Part shown: piece after piece, positions 1-11,405 of the stretch
Position numbering within the stretch: the stretch's first letter is position 1
Layout of the letters: each line of letters starts with the position of its first letter
From: Antedon bifida
Lineage: Eukaryota > Echinodermata > Crinoidea > Comatulida > Antedonidae
DNA length: 64,000 nt
NCBI GenBank assembly: GCA_963402885.1
Contig: OY727098.1
Coordinates: 868,001-932,000, forward strand
Reading direction: 5' to 3'
Notes under the pieces: generated by a model
Database searches by the model: none
What the model was told of the DNA's origin: nothing
Seen by the model: the letters and a program-made list of their open reading frames with translations, nothing else
Position numbers and translations under genes: made by a program

Positions 1-2040
1 TACTGGCAACAGCAAATTCTTTACCACCACCATTTTCGTCCTCTAAACATAGGCCTACTTTTTTGACCAATGAACATTTGATGGTCTTCGTTTACAATTG
101 GTGGAAGGCACCCATATTCATGTTCCTTGATATTTTTCCTGGAGAGATAAAATGCAATCTTTGATCCCATACGCATTTAAAAGTTTTGGTAAATTATACA
201 TTTTATTGATATTTTGATTTCAAACAACCTTTTTGTACAAAACAAAACTGCAACGAATTTTAAAGAGTGCATAGACATTGGGTTTATTTATTCTCATCAT
301 TGTTTACAATATGCTTTTGTACTGAAAAAAAATTTGGTCCTCATATAGGCCTGTTTACAATAGGAAATTCACCATTATAACTGTACATTTTGAAAAACAA
401 GGTCATCGTACAGTACATACCATTACAAATCTGAAATTATTATTTATCAAAATATATATAAACAAATAAAACCTTGTAGAAAACATATATCAAAATAAAG
501 AATTTTTTTAAACCATAATACAACAATTTAAATCTAACAAACTAGCTTTAAAATAATTGGTACAATATTTGATCTTATGGCATTATTACTGCAGTTTACA
601 CTATCTAACTCATTAGATGACATATGACACAAATCATAGAATTTACTATTTGAGCCTATAATATTCAAATAATAAAAAGACTGTAATATTCATCTTGGCC
701 TATAGATTGGTTTTTTAAAATGTCATTAATTAAAAAAACCTGCATTTGCAATCAAATGAAAATTATCATTAAGACACATAATTAGTAATCTGTCACTTTT
801 TCATTATTTGTCAATGCAAAACTATGAAATATCTATTAAGTCTTTATCGCTTGATATCCTTAACTAAATCCCAATGACTATACGCCAATGATAAACAGGT
901 AGAATATATACAGAAATTAAAAGCATTTTCTACATTTAATACCCAACATTAAAAAATAAAATCACCAATAACATAAATTTTCTCTTTTTTTGCATTTACT
1001 CAAGAACTACCATAACAAATTTGAAAGAAAAAAAAATCATTTCCCAGGTATCACACCATTTTACGTGCACACAACGCAAATGTATAAATGACAAAATGTA
1101 GAAACATTGCTCTGGTGCACAGCAGTAGCTTGCATTGTAAAATGGGAATACACACTAAAATAATAATAATATATATATTGCTAATAAAATACAGTAAACA
1201 AGCAAATTATTAATGACGATGATGTGAATTGTATAAAAATAGATTTAGAAATAGCAAATTATACATATAAAAGCTTAAAATACCACCAGTGAAAGGGAAA
1301 ACTTCAACACAATATGGTAAGTTTTGTTTTTTTGTCAGGGCCTTTAATTAAACTAAAATCCAGTGACTTGGGGTGTTTTAAACATAATTAAACTAAAATC
1401 CAGTGACTTGAGGTGTTTTCAACATTCAATTTTAGTCATGTATATTGTCCAGTTGTGTTTAGGCTTGTTGGTATTCAGTTTTTGTTGTTGTAAATGAGGG
1501 GATGTTTGGGTACATATAGCATATTACTATACCCATTATCTAGAACAGGGCAAGTAATAATTTGCACATATACCAGGCATACTGAACCACAGTGAAATTA
1601 ATGAAACACAAAGTGACTGAATGCTACAGCAACTTGGCAACTTACTATGGTAATGATGACAAACTGGTATTGCCTTAAATTCGTAAACTAGTTTTCCTAA
1701 ACAGTTTTTAGAATTACAAAAATTTGACTGAAACGAGTAAAATGATGGCAAAATGTATCTATATTCATCATTACATTTATACCTACATAATTTCAAGAAA
1801 GTAAATTTTGTAAATGTCCTATTTTACAAACCTTCACAAGTACTGTACACTATGAGCTGATATCAATATTGAGAATATTATGCCAAAGCTATGTATTGAA
1901 TAATGAGATTAATTACTATTGAAAATGAATTAAGTTACACCTTCCAATTAATTATCATCCAACCTTTGTTTTAACTATAAAATAGTCTATCCATTGTTCA
2001 CTGTTATTACAAAATAGAAGAAACATTTTTAAAATACGGC
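1..2040. other. 3' flank / probable long 3' UTR of LASP
   Basis: No open frame here looks coding. The stretch follows the LASP stop codon on the minus strand and is AT-rich, with several AATAAA hexamers on that strand (TTTATT on the plus strand, for example near 202), so part or all may be a long 3' untranslated region. A 40-bp unit containing AACTAAAATCCAGTGACTTG is directly duplicated, with copies starting near 1346 and 1386. I see no RNA gene or other element. Confidence 0.5.
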
Positions 2041-5000
2041 TTAGACCTTCTCCACGTAGTTAGACGGTAGCATGCCATACTGTCCACTTCGCTGTACTCT
2101 ACCCTCCATCCAACCATCATCGATAACGGTCACGTCAATGATATAGTCTCCCTCAATAAATGACACCTCATCATCATCTGCTGCAGAATAGTCATATAAA
2201 GCTTGGTATCGTGGTCCCTATGGAGAATAATAGATTCAAATTGATTTTATGCCAATTATGGGTCACATGATAAAAAGTAAGTGTCCTATTAATTGCTCAA
2301 CATAGAGTGATGTATTCCAAGCCCATGCAATGCAACCACTTAAAGACCCCTTCCCTGCAATTTTGGACGTTTTTTGGAAAATAATACATATATATCACTT
2401 TAAAAACATTAAAACATGTCATTCCTTGTCTTAAATGTACGTTTTATGGTAAATTATGATAAAAAGTGAAAAACAATGCACTACCTTAGTAGCTCGCGGC
2501 GATCGACCTCTCGTGGACGGTCTCAGGCCTAGCCTAGCTAGGCTTAGTTTTGTAGGCCTAGCTGGTAAACATGGGTAACGTACGAACATCATACGCTAGC
2601 TATATACCTAGCCTGACGTTGTATAGTTGCTGCATTAATTGTCTTTCTATTTTTGCCACACTCCGTTGATACAAATTGGGGAAAACCCGGTATTTTCGCT
2701 TAAAAGTTAGGAGTCTTCCATTTGTTTTGGCCTCACGATCGATCGAAAAGTGGGCGAATTACAGGTGAAAAACAAAAATATCAATCCGCTATAATTATTA
2801 GAATCGACTTATTTTTCACATTTTTAACCGTTTAAAGACGAAAAAAGTTATCGCAATAGGACGATATAGTATTATTTTTACATTAAATATAGTTTGTGAT
2901 CTTAAATTAGATCTAAAAAACGTAGGGAAGGGGGCTTTAACAACAGCATAACAACAATGCTTTGCGCATGCTCTGAAGCCACGCAACCACTTAACAACGG
3001 CATAACAACAATGCTTTGCGCATGCTCTGAAGCCACGCAACCACTTAACAACGGCATAACAACAATGCTTTGCGCATGCTCTATCATGTTGTTCCTGGCT
3101 ATATGAAAGTTGGCATACCTCATACCTCTAAAACAATTGAGCTTGTTTCATGCCAACGAAGCAGTGGGTACTGCTTTAACCTCGCATAAAGGCTCTAGTT
3201 ATAACATACCTGAGGTTCTGCTTGAGTTGGCACTGGTGGGAGCGGCTGTTGTACAATAGAAGGTAATGGCTGCTGCGGTGGTGGCTGGTATGGAGCTGGT
3301 TCTGCTTTTCTTGGAGGTGGGTTGCTGCTTTGATAACTCATTGGAGGTGGGTTGCTTTGATAACTCATTGGAGGTGGATTGCTTTGATAACCGACATTCG
3401 CTGGAGGAGGATCATATGTAGCTCTAGGTGCACTGCCAGATGCATTTGGAGGTGCAGCTGTTAATTAGACATCAATAATATCAACAAAAGGACTCATAAT
3501 TATCATATAGGTGCATATTCAAAAAGAGTGCATAAGAATTTTGTTTTGTTGGTTAATGAGAGAATACTAACTGAATTATGCTCAGTGTGTGAGGAAGGTT
3601 GATATCAAATGTAGAATAAACATACTTTAAATGACACGTTCAATTACACTACAGCAGGTTTGTATACAGTTGGGTTTCAAAAAGGCAACACAAAGTAATG
3701 ACAATTGATGGTTAGGACAACCTAGTCAGAAGAGTCATTAATTGTGTTTTTTGCTGAAAATTCTTGAATTGCATCGTGGGTGTAAGTCAATTAATAGGCA
3801 TTTCACACAGTAATCAGTAATGTCACAAACAATATGAATACAGAATTTAAAGTGTATTCTTAAATAATAAAATGATAGCTTGTGTTTTCCTTACTGAATT
3901 TTCCTCGTTCTTCTTCAAATTGTTTTGTGTAGTTTACCTATAGAGAAAAAATACAAATATAGTGTTTAAAATTGCACAATAAAATAAGGTGGTGGGAAGG
4001 GGGAAATAGTCCTAGAACACATGCTTGCCTCCTTTAAGCAAGGACAAGCCAAGCTTAGGGGGCATGAAAGGAAAATACATTAACAAAATTGATATCCAAG
4101 AACATATTTCACATGTCCATAATAAATATATATAGCATAATAATTCAGTTTGGGTGCAGCAGAGTGATAAATGTAATGATTATGGATTAAAGGTGAATAA
4201 CATTGCATCAAGGTTTAGATGGAACATTGACACTCCAAACACATGTTTTTGTTTACAGATGAGTTCTCCATTTCAGTACAAAATCATAATATAAAGCATA
4301 GTTGTAAACATTTTCTTATTCAGATCAGATTTTTATTTTTAGACATTTGTTTTTCTTTAACTTTACTGTTATTGTTGTATTTTGTGTTCTGTTGTGAGGG
4401 TTCCAAATGATCAGCAACTAATAATATGTACAAAATAAAATTTTTACCTTGCTCTGATTCTGGGTGTTCTGTGCAAGGCGTTTGTTTTCTGGTGTGTCCG
4501 CAACAGCAGTGAATTTTGTTGTTGGATAATGACTAATAATAGTAATAGAAAAGACATTTCAACATATTTTTTTAATTAAAAAAGCTGCAGCTGTTGAATG
4601 TGAAAAAGCATTATCTGAAGTAATTGCATGGAATATTTTAATTTTAGAATGAAACTTTCTCCACATAGTCCTAATAAAATTTAACAATGCTGATGTAACG
4701 AGAAGAGATTGATGAAACTCTTGTTATATATCAGACTTGTACGGACAATTCTTACACTTAGTTGCAGCTATAACTTCAACTTTATAAAGCTTGCATACTG
4801 TAACCCCAGGGTATACAGTACTTCCATCAACCCATTTGGTTTTACAAATTTTGTAAGGAAATAATATACTGTATTCATCTCATGTACAATTTTTGTAGTG
4901 TGGACGAACACTATTATGAGCAATACAGTGGACAACACGGACTACGATCCGATTAAAATAAAGACACATAACCCATGTGTTCAATGATTTTTCCAGCAAA

Positions 5001-8000
5001 CAATCCAGTCAGTTAGAAGATGACCTTAATCAGTGATAGACTGAAATGTTTCTAAATTCATTTAAATAACTGTAATTGCTGGGGAAAGCGATTTTGAACG
5101 ATGTAATACAAGGAGGTTTTTCCATGTTACTTCTTGAAATTGTTTAATATGTGGTAGAGCATTTAAGAGGTTCATGAGTCAGAACAGGATGTGAGTGATA
5201 TGCATGGACCAAAGTTGCAATTGTCAGGAAATTTCCTGAAAAGGCTTAAGTTACAAACCTACAGTAGTTTTCACTCACAAATGAAAATAACAAATATACA
5301 CAACAATATCTAAATAATATAGGTCATGATTAAATGTTTGGCTGTGGCATAGCAGATAGGCAGCCATCATGAAAGTTATGGTTGTGTAGCTCGAGCCTGA
5401 ACTTAACACCCCATCATTTTATTACTATCATCAATGGGAAAATAAGAAGTCATAAATAAATTTCTAAGATTTTAGGCCATACAAATAAATGGATTCATAC
5501 TTGATTGAGTTTAATTTATTCAAATATCAAGGAATCATACTGTAGTACACAGACTTAAGCGCTGTTTACACTATAAAACTAGTTTGACAAAAAAAGTGTG
5601 ATATGCTCAAATATGGTAGTGATATGGCATCATCATGTCCATACTGTATATGGGCACATCACATTTTTTTGTCACATAAAGTTTGATAGTGTAGACAGAG
5701 CTTTATTTTTTTTAATTGTTTAATTGTTTTACTGTACAGTACAATATAGATACATACGTATTGCAATAAGGTTTCTTTGAGTAACCTTTGTAGGTCTTCA
5801 ATGTCAGCTTTAAGTCACATGTTTCACATCGAAAACAGCCTTTATGCCAATACTGAAAAAACAAACAGGTACATACTCTAATATTATTATGTTTACTACA
5901 GGTGTTGAACAATGATAAGCGACAGTTCGAATAATTCATTGCTTGTGATTGGTCAACTCACTTATGTCTCTAGTGGAAACTAAGCATTACAATGGATGCC
6001 AATAATGCAATTTTTTAATTTTTTCTTATAGCGCTGTATTACAAGACAGCAGTTTTTAAACTTTATAAATGCTCAGTGTAATTATAAAAATTACTAAAAT
6101 TACAGTTAATATTCTACACAAGCAGATTTTTGCAAAAAGGTACCAATTCTTTCCTACTAGTTTTTACATCATAATGCACTTCTGGAAAATGGATTTTGAG
6201 AAGGATTAGAATAGCTATACAGTACAAAACCTTTTTTACTACAAAGAGTCAAAGTCACCATTGTCATCAATGAAATCAAAGAAAGAAAATTGGTTAATCT
6301 GCTTTGTACTGTACATCTATGGCCAGTCATTCTTTAAATGACATTTTACAGTATGCAAAGTAGTTAGGACTACTTACTGTACTCCAGTGCTGTAAGGAGG
6401 AAATCAACAAATTAAGGCGTGGTACATTTAGTCTGATCCCACACATACTATACTGTAGTCATTCATAACTGTACAGATGTACCTGTATTGTACATACTTA
6501 AGTTTAGACATTACTACAGGTATGCAAATAATGCAACAGATACAAAATAACTATGTTTAAACTGAGATTTTAATTTTACGTGTAAACATACTGTACTTTC
6601 ACATAGACACACTCAAACCTAAATTTCCTTAAAAGTTCAAACTAAAAACATGCATTTGGAAAGCCAAGATTTAAAAAATGTTGGCCCAGTTTCTAGAATA
6701 CAATAAATAGTGGATGTCGTTTAAATACTGACATGATACACTGATCATACGTATTGCTGTAGATTATTATTTATTTTATGTTTATACATTTACGACAAAG
6801 TTACCTAATAAAATGTTTCAATTGGTACAATCATAGAGATATTATAGTGAACTATCTCTATGGTACAATGAATACAGAACTTTAATAAGTTTAAACAAAC
6901 TCTTGATTAGAAAGGTTTTTATGCATGAGTTTATTTACTTTTTCCGCTCCAATGCACACATTACTGACTCCATCCACAAATGGGCGTTTATTTGAATAAA
7001 AACAGTCACTGTTCCTTTTGCATGCATGGCTAAGTTTTCCTTATTAGGCAATTAGGAGACACAAAACGAGTTTTGATTAAATATTGACTTATTTTTATCT
7101 TATTACTAATTATATTTCATTTGGTAGGGAACATAATTATAGTAATCTGTGGTGGTAAATGAATGAATTAATAATCAGTACATTGTATGACAAGTTTTGA
7201 GTGGGTTTAAATTCACAATTCAAGACCAAGAATTTATCGTTTTTTCTTGTCAGGATTTGCCAATTTTTAACACAATGTTTAATCAGTTTTCTCTTCTACT
7301 CCATGATTTTCTTTACTGTAACAATTTAAATTACAAGTGCATTCCTCATTAGTTGTGTTATTTGGTGCCAATTTTTCCTTACTGTAATTTTTTCTAATGT
7401 TAACTAATATATAATATTATATAATTATCTTTTAAATAAGAATTGTATACTGTATTCAATTTAGTTTAGCAGGCCATACATTATTGTTTCATAGAACTCA
7501 GTCAGTATTCGCCGCCTAATTTCAGATTCACATGTTATGGCCCATATTAGGTCTACAGTGAAATAAATGACCTACTGTACAGTATTCACAGTGACCCTGC
7601 AACATTTTCTTTAAACTAGATCATTCCTTTTTGGCTACAGTACAGTAGTAATAGCTAAATTGATATTTTAGTGGTTCAACTTCTTCCTGAAATATTACAA
7701 TAACTTTAAGTAATATTTGGTAAATTTGGGAACATCTACAGTATGAATTAGTGCAAGGATATCAGTTTTCAAGAAAGGATTGTCTTATTAGAAAAGTGAC
7801 TGTATTTCAGGAAGTTATTTCTATAGTGATTCATCAAGTTAACATTTCTTATTCTATTCATGGGCAATTACTACAGTAAAGCATTACATTTCTTATTCTA
7901 TTCATGGGCAATTACTGCAGTAAAGTATTACATTTCTTATTCTATTCATGGGCAATTACTGTATGTAGTAAAGCATTTCTCCGCATTTACAAAAATAAAA

Positions 8001-8993
8001 AGGACCAAACGATGGTCCTAATCCATATAGTCAATCAAAAGTGGCACATCAATTCTAAAACTAAAAGTGACTCGGACTATAGTCGCTTATTGTTTTGATC
8101 TTCTAGCGATCTATATATTAAAAGTATGATTGTAAACCACTGTGTATCTTTACTCCATGTTTTAATTAATGAGGGGTGTAGCCTATTTACTCTCTTGTGT
8201 AATGATAGTAATCTATTCTACTAATCAATGCATACTACTGAACTGTATTTAATATTATAAATATATTCAATCTAGTAGGTCTACTAGGGAGGTAGTAGAG
8301 TAGATTTAGGTCTACTACTACTACTAGGCCTGGTCTCCGTATCTATTCTATTATAGGCCTAACTAGGAAGGAAGGATAGATTGGTTTAACTTAAAAAAAG
8401 TTATTCATAATATTAATCATTTTATATTTAATACTAGGAAATACACAGTAGTTTCCAATATCAATCCAGCCTATAAATCCCTGGAAAATCCTGGAGGCGT
8501 CTAGGCTACCTTTCACTTTGTATGTGTAAGCCGGGGTCAACATCGCCGGGAATCAAAAGGTTTCACTTCCTGCACGCTCTACACTCTCTGGCTGCACTGC
8601 TAGAGCCAATTAATTGTAGGCCTAAGCATAGGCTTAGACTTTCCGGACTTCTGTTCAAATATAATTTAAAATAACTAGGCTACTATATTACTATCCATCT
8701 TGAATTTCCTGTATTCAATTTATAAAAAATATGGAATATTGTTTTATTCAAAAAATCATAAATTTTGATCTACAAATAAGAAAGAATTTGTGATTTAAGT
8801 GCACGTAATACAGTGATCTAAATACAACAGAGGCAAGGACACGACGCCCTGCTGCTGCTGCCACGACATGCTGATGCAGCGCCGCGTCCCAGCAGCAGCA
8901 GGAAGAAAAATAAAACACACCTACCTTGTCCAAAACAGACATTTTTTCCATTGGATAAACTGTTTTACTACACTTAGCACATTGTTGATTCAT
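2041..8993 (-). CDS. LASP1: LIM and SH3 domain protein (LASP), six coding exons
   Basis: Actin-binding adaptor of the LASP/nebulin family, acting at focal adhesions and cortical actin. Coding exons in transcript order: 8993-8925, 5852-5758, 4532-4448, 3937-3895, 3457-3210, 2217-2041, with phases that agree and give 238 residues. An N-terminal LIM domain has ligands C5, C8, H26, C29, C32, C35, C53 and H56. One nebulin repeat follows the ADTPEN motif (about 62-95), then a proline-rich linker with tandem YQSNPPPM units, then a C-terminal SH3 domain (about 181-238) with ALYDY and ending PSNYVEKV. The start was chosen because MNQQCAKC matches the family N-terminus; the frame is open further upstream but unlike LASP. 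Vertebrate LASP1 is about 261 residues with two nebulin repeats, and I could not find the second in the introns. The introns host a piggyBac-like MITE, a 44-bp tandem repeat and a palindromic MITE. Confidence 0.95.
2340..2940. mobile_element. TTAA-flanked piggyBac-like MITE in LASP intron 5
   Basis: The element is bounded by TTAA at 2340-2343 and 2937-2940. Its ends are inverted: AGACCCCTTCCCTGC inward from the left and AGCCCCCTTCCCTAC on the opposite strand at the right, matching with few changes. TTAA target duplication is the hallmark of piggyBac elements. No transposase frame is present, so it is non-autonomous. It interrupts a 54-bp tandem repeat whose intact copies lie just to the right and show the empty site. 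Confidence 0.65.
2941..3085. repeat. 54-bp tandem repeat, about 2.7 copies
   Basis: Units begin at about 2941, 2995 and 3049 with the start CAACGGCATAACAACAATGC. Each contains TGCGCATGC, which resembles the core of an NRF1 site, but the position inside a LASP intron suggests a repeat rather than a promoter. Confidence 0.85.
5557..5703. mobile_element. Palindromic MITE family A, copy 1 (LASP intron 2)
   Basis: The element has inverted ends related to AAGCTCTGTCTACACTATC. The interior reads GTTTGACAAAAAAAGTGTGA, then AATATGGTAGTGATATGGCA, then GGGCACATCACA. Related copies in both orientations lie at 40692-40824, 45875-46035, 50772-50924 and 56579-56698, and a triplicated one at 31635-32140. 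It has no coding capacity. Confidence 0.8.
7843..7976. repeat. 44-bp tandem repeat, three copies
   Basis: Three near-identical units start at 7843, 7887 and 7931, each beginning CATTTCTTATTCTATTCATG, inside LASP intron 1. The plus-strand open frame across them is a product of the repetition and is not a gene. Confidence 0.9.
8845..8902. repeat. GC-rich imperfect inverted repeat beside LASP exon 1
   Basis: A CCTGCTGCTGCTG arm and a CAGCAGCAGCAGG arm face each other across roughly 30 bases of GC-rich sequence, just downstream of the first LASP donor. The segment can fold into a stem and stands out against the AT-rich surroundings. Confidence 0.6.
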
Positions 8994-11405
8994 TTTGAAT
9001 AAACCTAAAAGGTGGATATTTAAACGACAATAAACTTTACAGTAGGTCTGCAAAAGTCCCAGACCTATAAAATGTACGTTGTTGGTTTCCAATACTTCGC
9101 AAAAATTGTTGAAAGTGGGTTTGGTTTCCGCCTTCGGGGATTGGTCACGTCACACACTGTTATTGTGTACACGCTTCTGCACAACAAGGGAGTCGGAAGT
9201 CGCCAAAAATCGTGTAGTGAATTTAACTATAATTTGGGGGACAGGTCCAATACTTTTTAGGCTATCTAAAACTAGAGCTTATTCGTTCATTTAGCCAGGT
9301 CGTTTGTGACTTTTTACTGAGGGGGAATATGCACCTCAAAAGGTTTTGGTTTAAAAAAGGTTTTCTTAAAAAATTGGTCCTGAATTAATGATGTCCACAT
9401 GGAAATACCGGAGATATTTTTTTCCCGGTTCTAATCAACATATGTAATTCAAGTTTGCTGGTGCTTTTATTCAACTTCAGATTTTTTATTTTCCACGCTA
9501 TATAAAACTACCGTATATAACAACAGCTCATCTCATATATACCTTTTTTCATTTTAACAGAAAAATGACAGGTTGAAGTTGAACTGATATGGTGAATTGA
9601 TAAAAACATTTTATTTTTTTATTAAACTGAATGCTTTTTGTAAAACTAAACATAATATTTTAAGCTCTGCGTGGGAAAAGGTATCATTAAAAAAATTCCA
9701 ATTTTTCTTCTTTCTTCTTTAAGTTTCGTTATTAGTTTTCAATACTTCAAGTTTTTTCACGCTGCTGCTCTAGCCCGCTACGTCACACGAGATGACTCAT
9801 TTTTTAGCTGAAAGCAAGCAGCAGTTATAGTACTAGACACTGACGTTTTTGCGAAAATGTAAACTCGACTATAATATTTATAGGTCCCAGCTGATGGGCC
9901 CAAAAAACGTCGGGAAAAGAGCCTATTAGGACATTTCATGCTAAAATTACAAATCCCAAAGCATTTCTGGTATTTATGAGTCCCATTTGACTATAATACT
10001 GTAATTCGCTGTCAGATAATCATTTAATTATTATCAAAACAATCTATTAAAGTTTTTGTTTGTAATAGGATACATCACACTTGAAGTATCTGGGCGTGAT
10101 GAAGTGACCTCCAGACTTGACATTAGCAATAAAATAAACTAAAGTAAATTGAGTCTGTGTTTCATATCAAATTTATTCACTTCTGTAACAAAAAAATAAT
10201 ATTTATTCACGTATAAAAAGAGAAAAGAAACGTTTAATTATAACCCAAAAAACATTGTCTGACAGACAATTTAAGTATTTTTTGCTTTAAATTACATTTT
10301 TTCAGGTAAAATAACTATTATGTGACTATAAAATGACACATTAAAAAAAAGATGGGAAATAAAAAATATTTTCCAGAGGGACAGTATATCTTTAAAACTG
10401 TTACATCAATAAGCGAGCAGCGTTTTTTGTAAGAAATATTTCTTGTTTACAAATGTAATTTGTTCTTTACTGGACTGCATCTCGTTTGTGAATGTGAGTG
10501 TCTCTGAATCAAAGGTGAAAAATGGTCAACAATAGGCCTATTGAAAATACTGAGCCTTTTACTGTGAGGAAACGGTAGGCCTAGGCCCTTAATCGATCCG
10601 GTTTCTTATTTTTAATCAGAATTAACTATTGAAATTTAAAACAGGAGTATTTGCATAACAACAGTCTAATTCTTTACACGTGTTTTACACATACCGTAAC
10701 GTACAGTACGACGGAAAACAATTGCTATGTCGATATGTTGGATTTTCACAGAAAGATTAGAACTATATCGTTTTTTATTGACGGACGATCAAAGGATAAA
10801 ATTATAGACCTACATAGGCTCTAATGGATGTCTTTCCAAACGGTAAGATTTCGGTATAGTAATTCTGAATAAATTCGTTTACACAGTGGGTTACTATTAG
10901 TTTTAAAAAACTGTTTGCTTTAGGCCTCCTCCATTTAGCCAACGTTATGTCATAACGCAAGGCGGCCATGAATTACGGAGTGGACACGGGATAACAACTT
11001 TATTGAAAACATTTGTTCTTTTTATTAGTTAATTATAGTTATGGTTATTTAGAACACTTTATACACTTTATTGATACAAATTACATCTTAAGTTGTAATT
11101 AAACAATTGAATAGACCACACGGTAGGCCTTTTGGCGATTTGTTTTGGTTTTTTTTTCAACTTCAATGAAGAAAACTAAAAGTACAGGCCTAGGTGATCA
11201 AATTAAAACGTATTTTAATACACTTTCCTATATACAATTTAATAGGTCTTTCAATTAAGGCCGAATACAGTAGGCCTATTTATTAATGTGTAGTCAAGTT
11301 ATGTTATTTTCTATTTACAGTAATTATATATATTCAGTATTCACGAAACAAAGATTAAACACATGATTTACCAAAACGACACATTCAACATCAGTAAGTT
11401 TTAAA
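8994..11405. other. Intergenic region between LASP and the synaptotagmin-like gene
   Basis: It should hold the 5' ends of two divergently transcribed genes, LASP (-) and the C2 gene (+). A possible splice acceptor (CTATTTACAG) near 11311-11320 could start the coding-exon 5' UTR of the latter. Two short overlapping plus frames near 9072-9294 have no recognisable content. I see no confident promoter element or repeat. Confidence 0.4.

Noticed and set aside
7904-8098. Plus-strand frame of 64 codons
   Set aside because: It arises from the 44-bp tandem repeat in LASP intron 1.
8748-8924. Minus-strand frame continuing past LASP exon 1
   Set aside because: Read-through of the intron; the splice donor at 8924 and LIM homology end the exon at 8925.
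9072-9294. Two overlapping plus frames opposite the LASP 5' end
   Set aside because: No family resemblance, and they overlap the LASP 5' region antisense.
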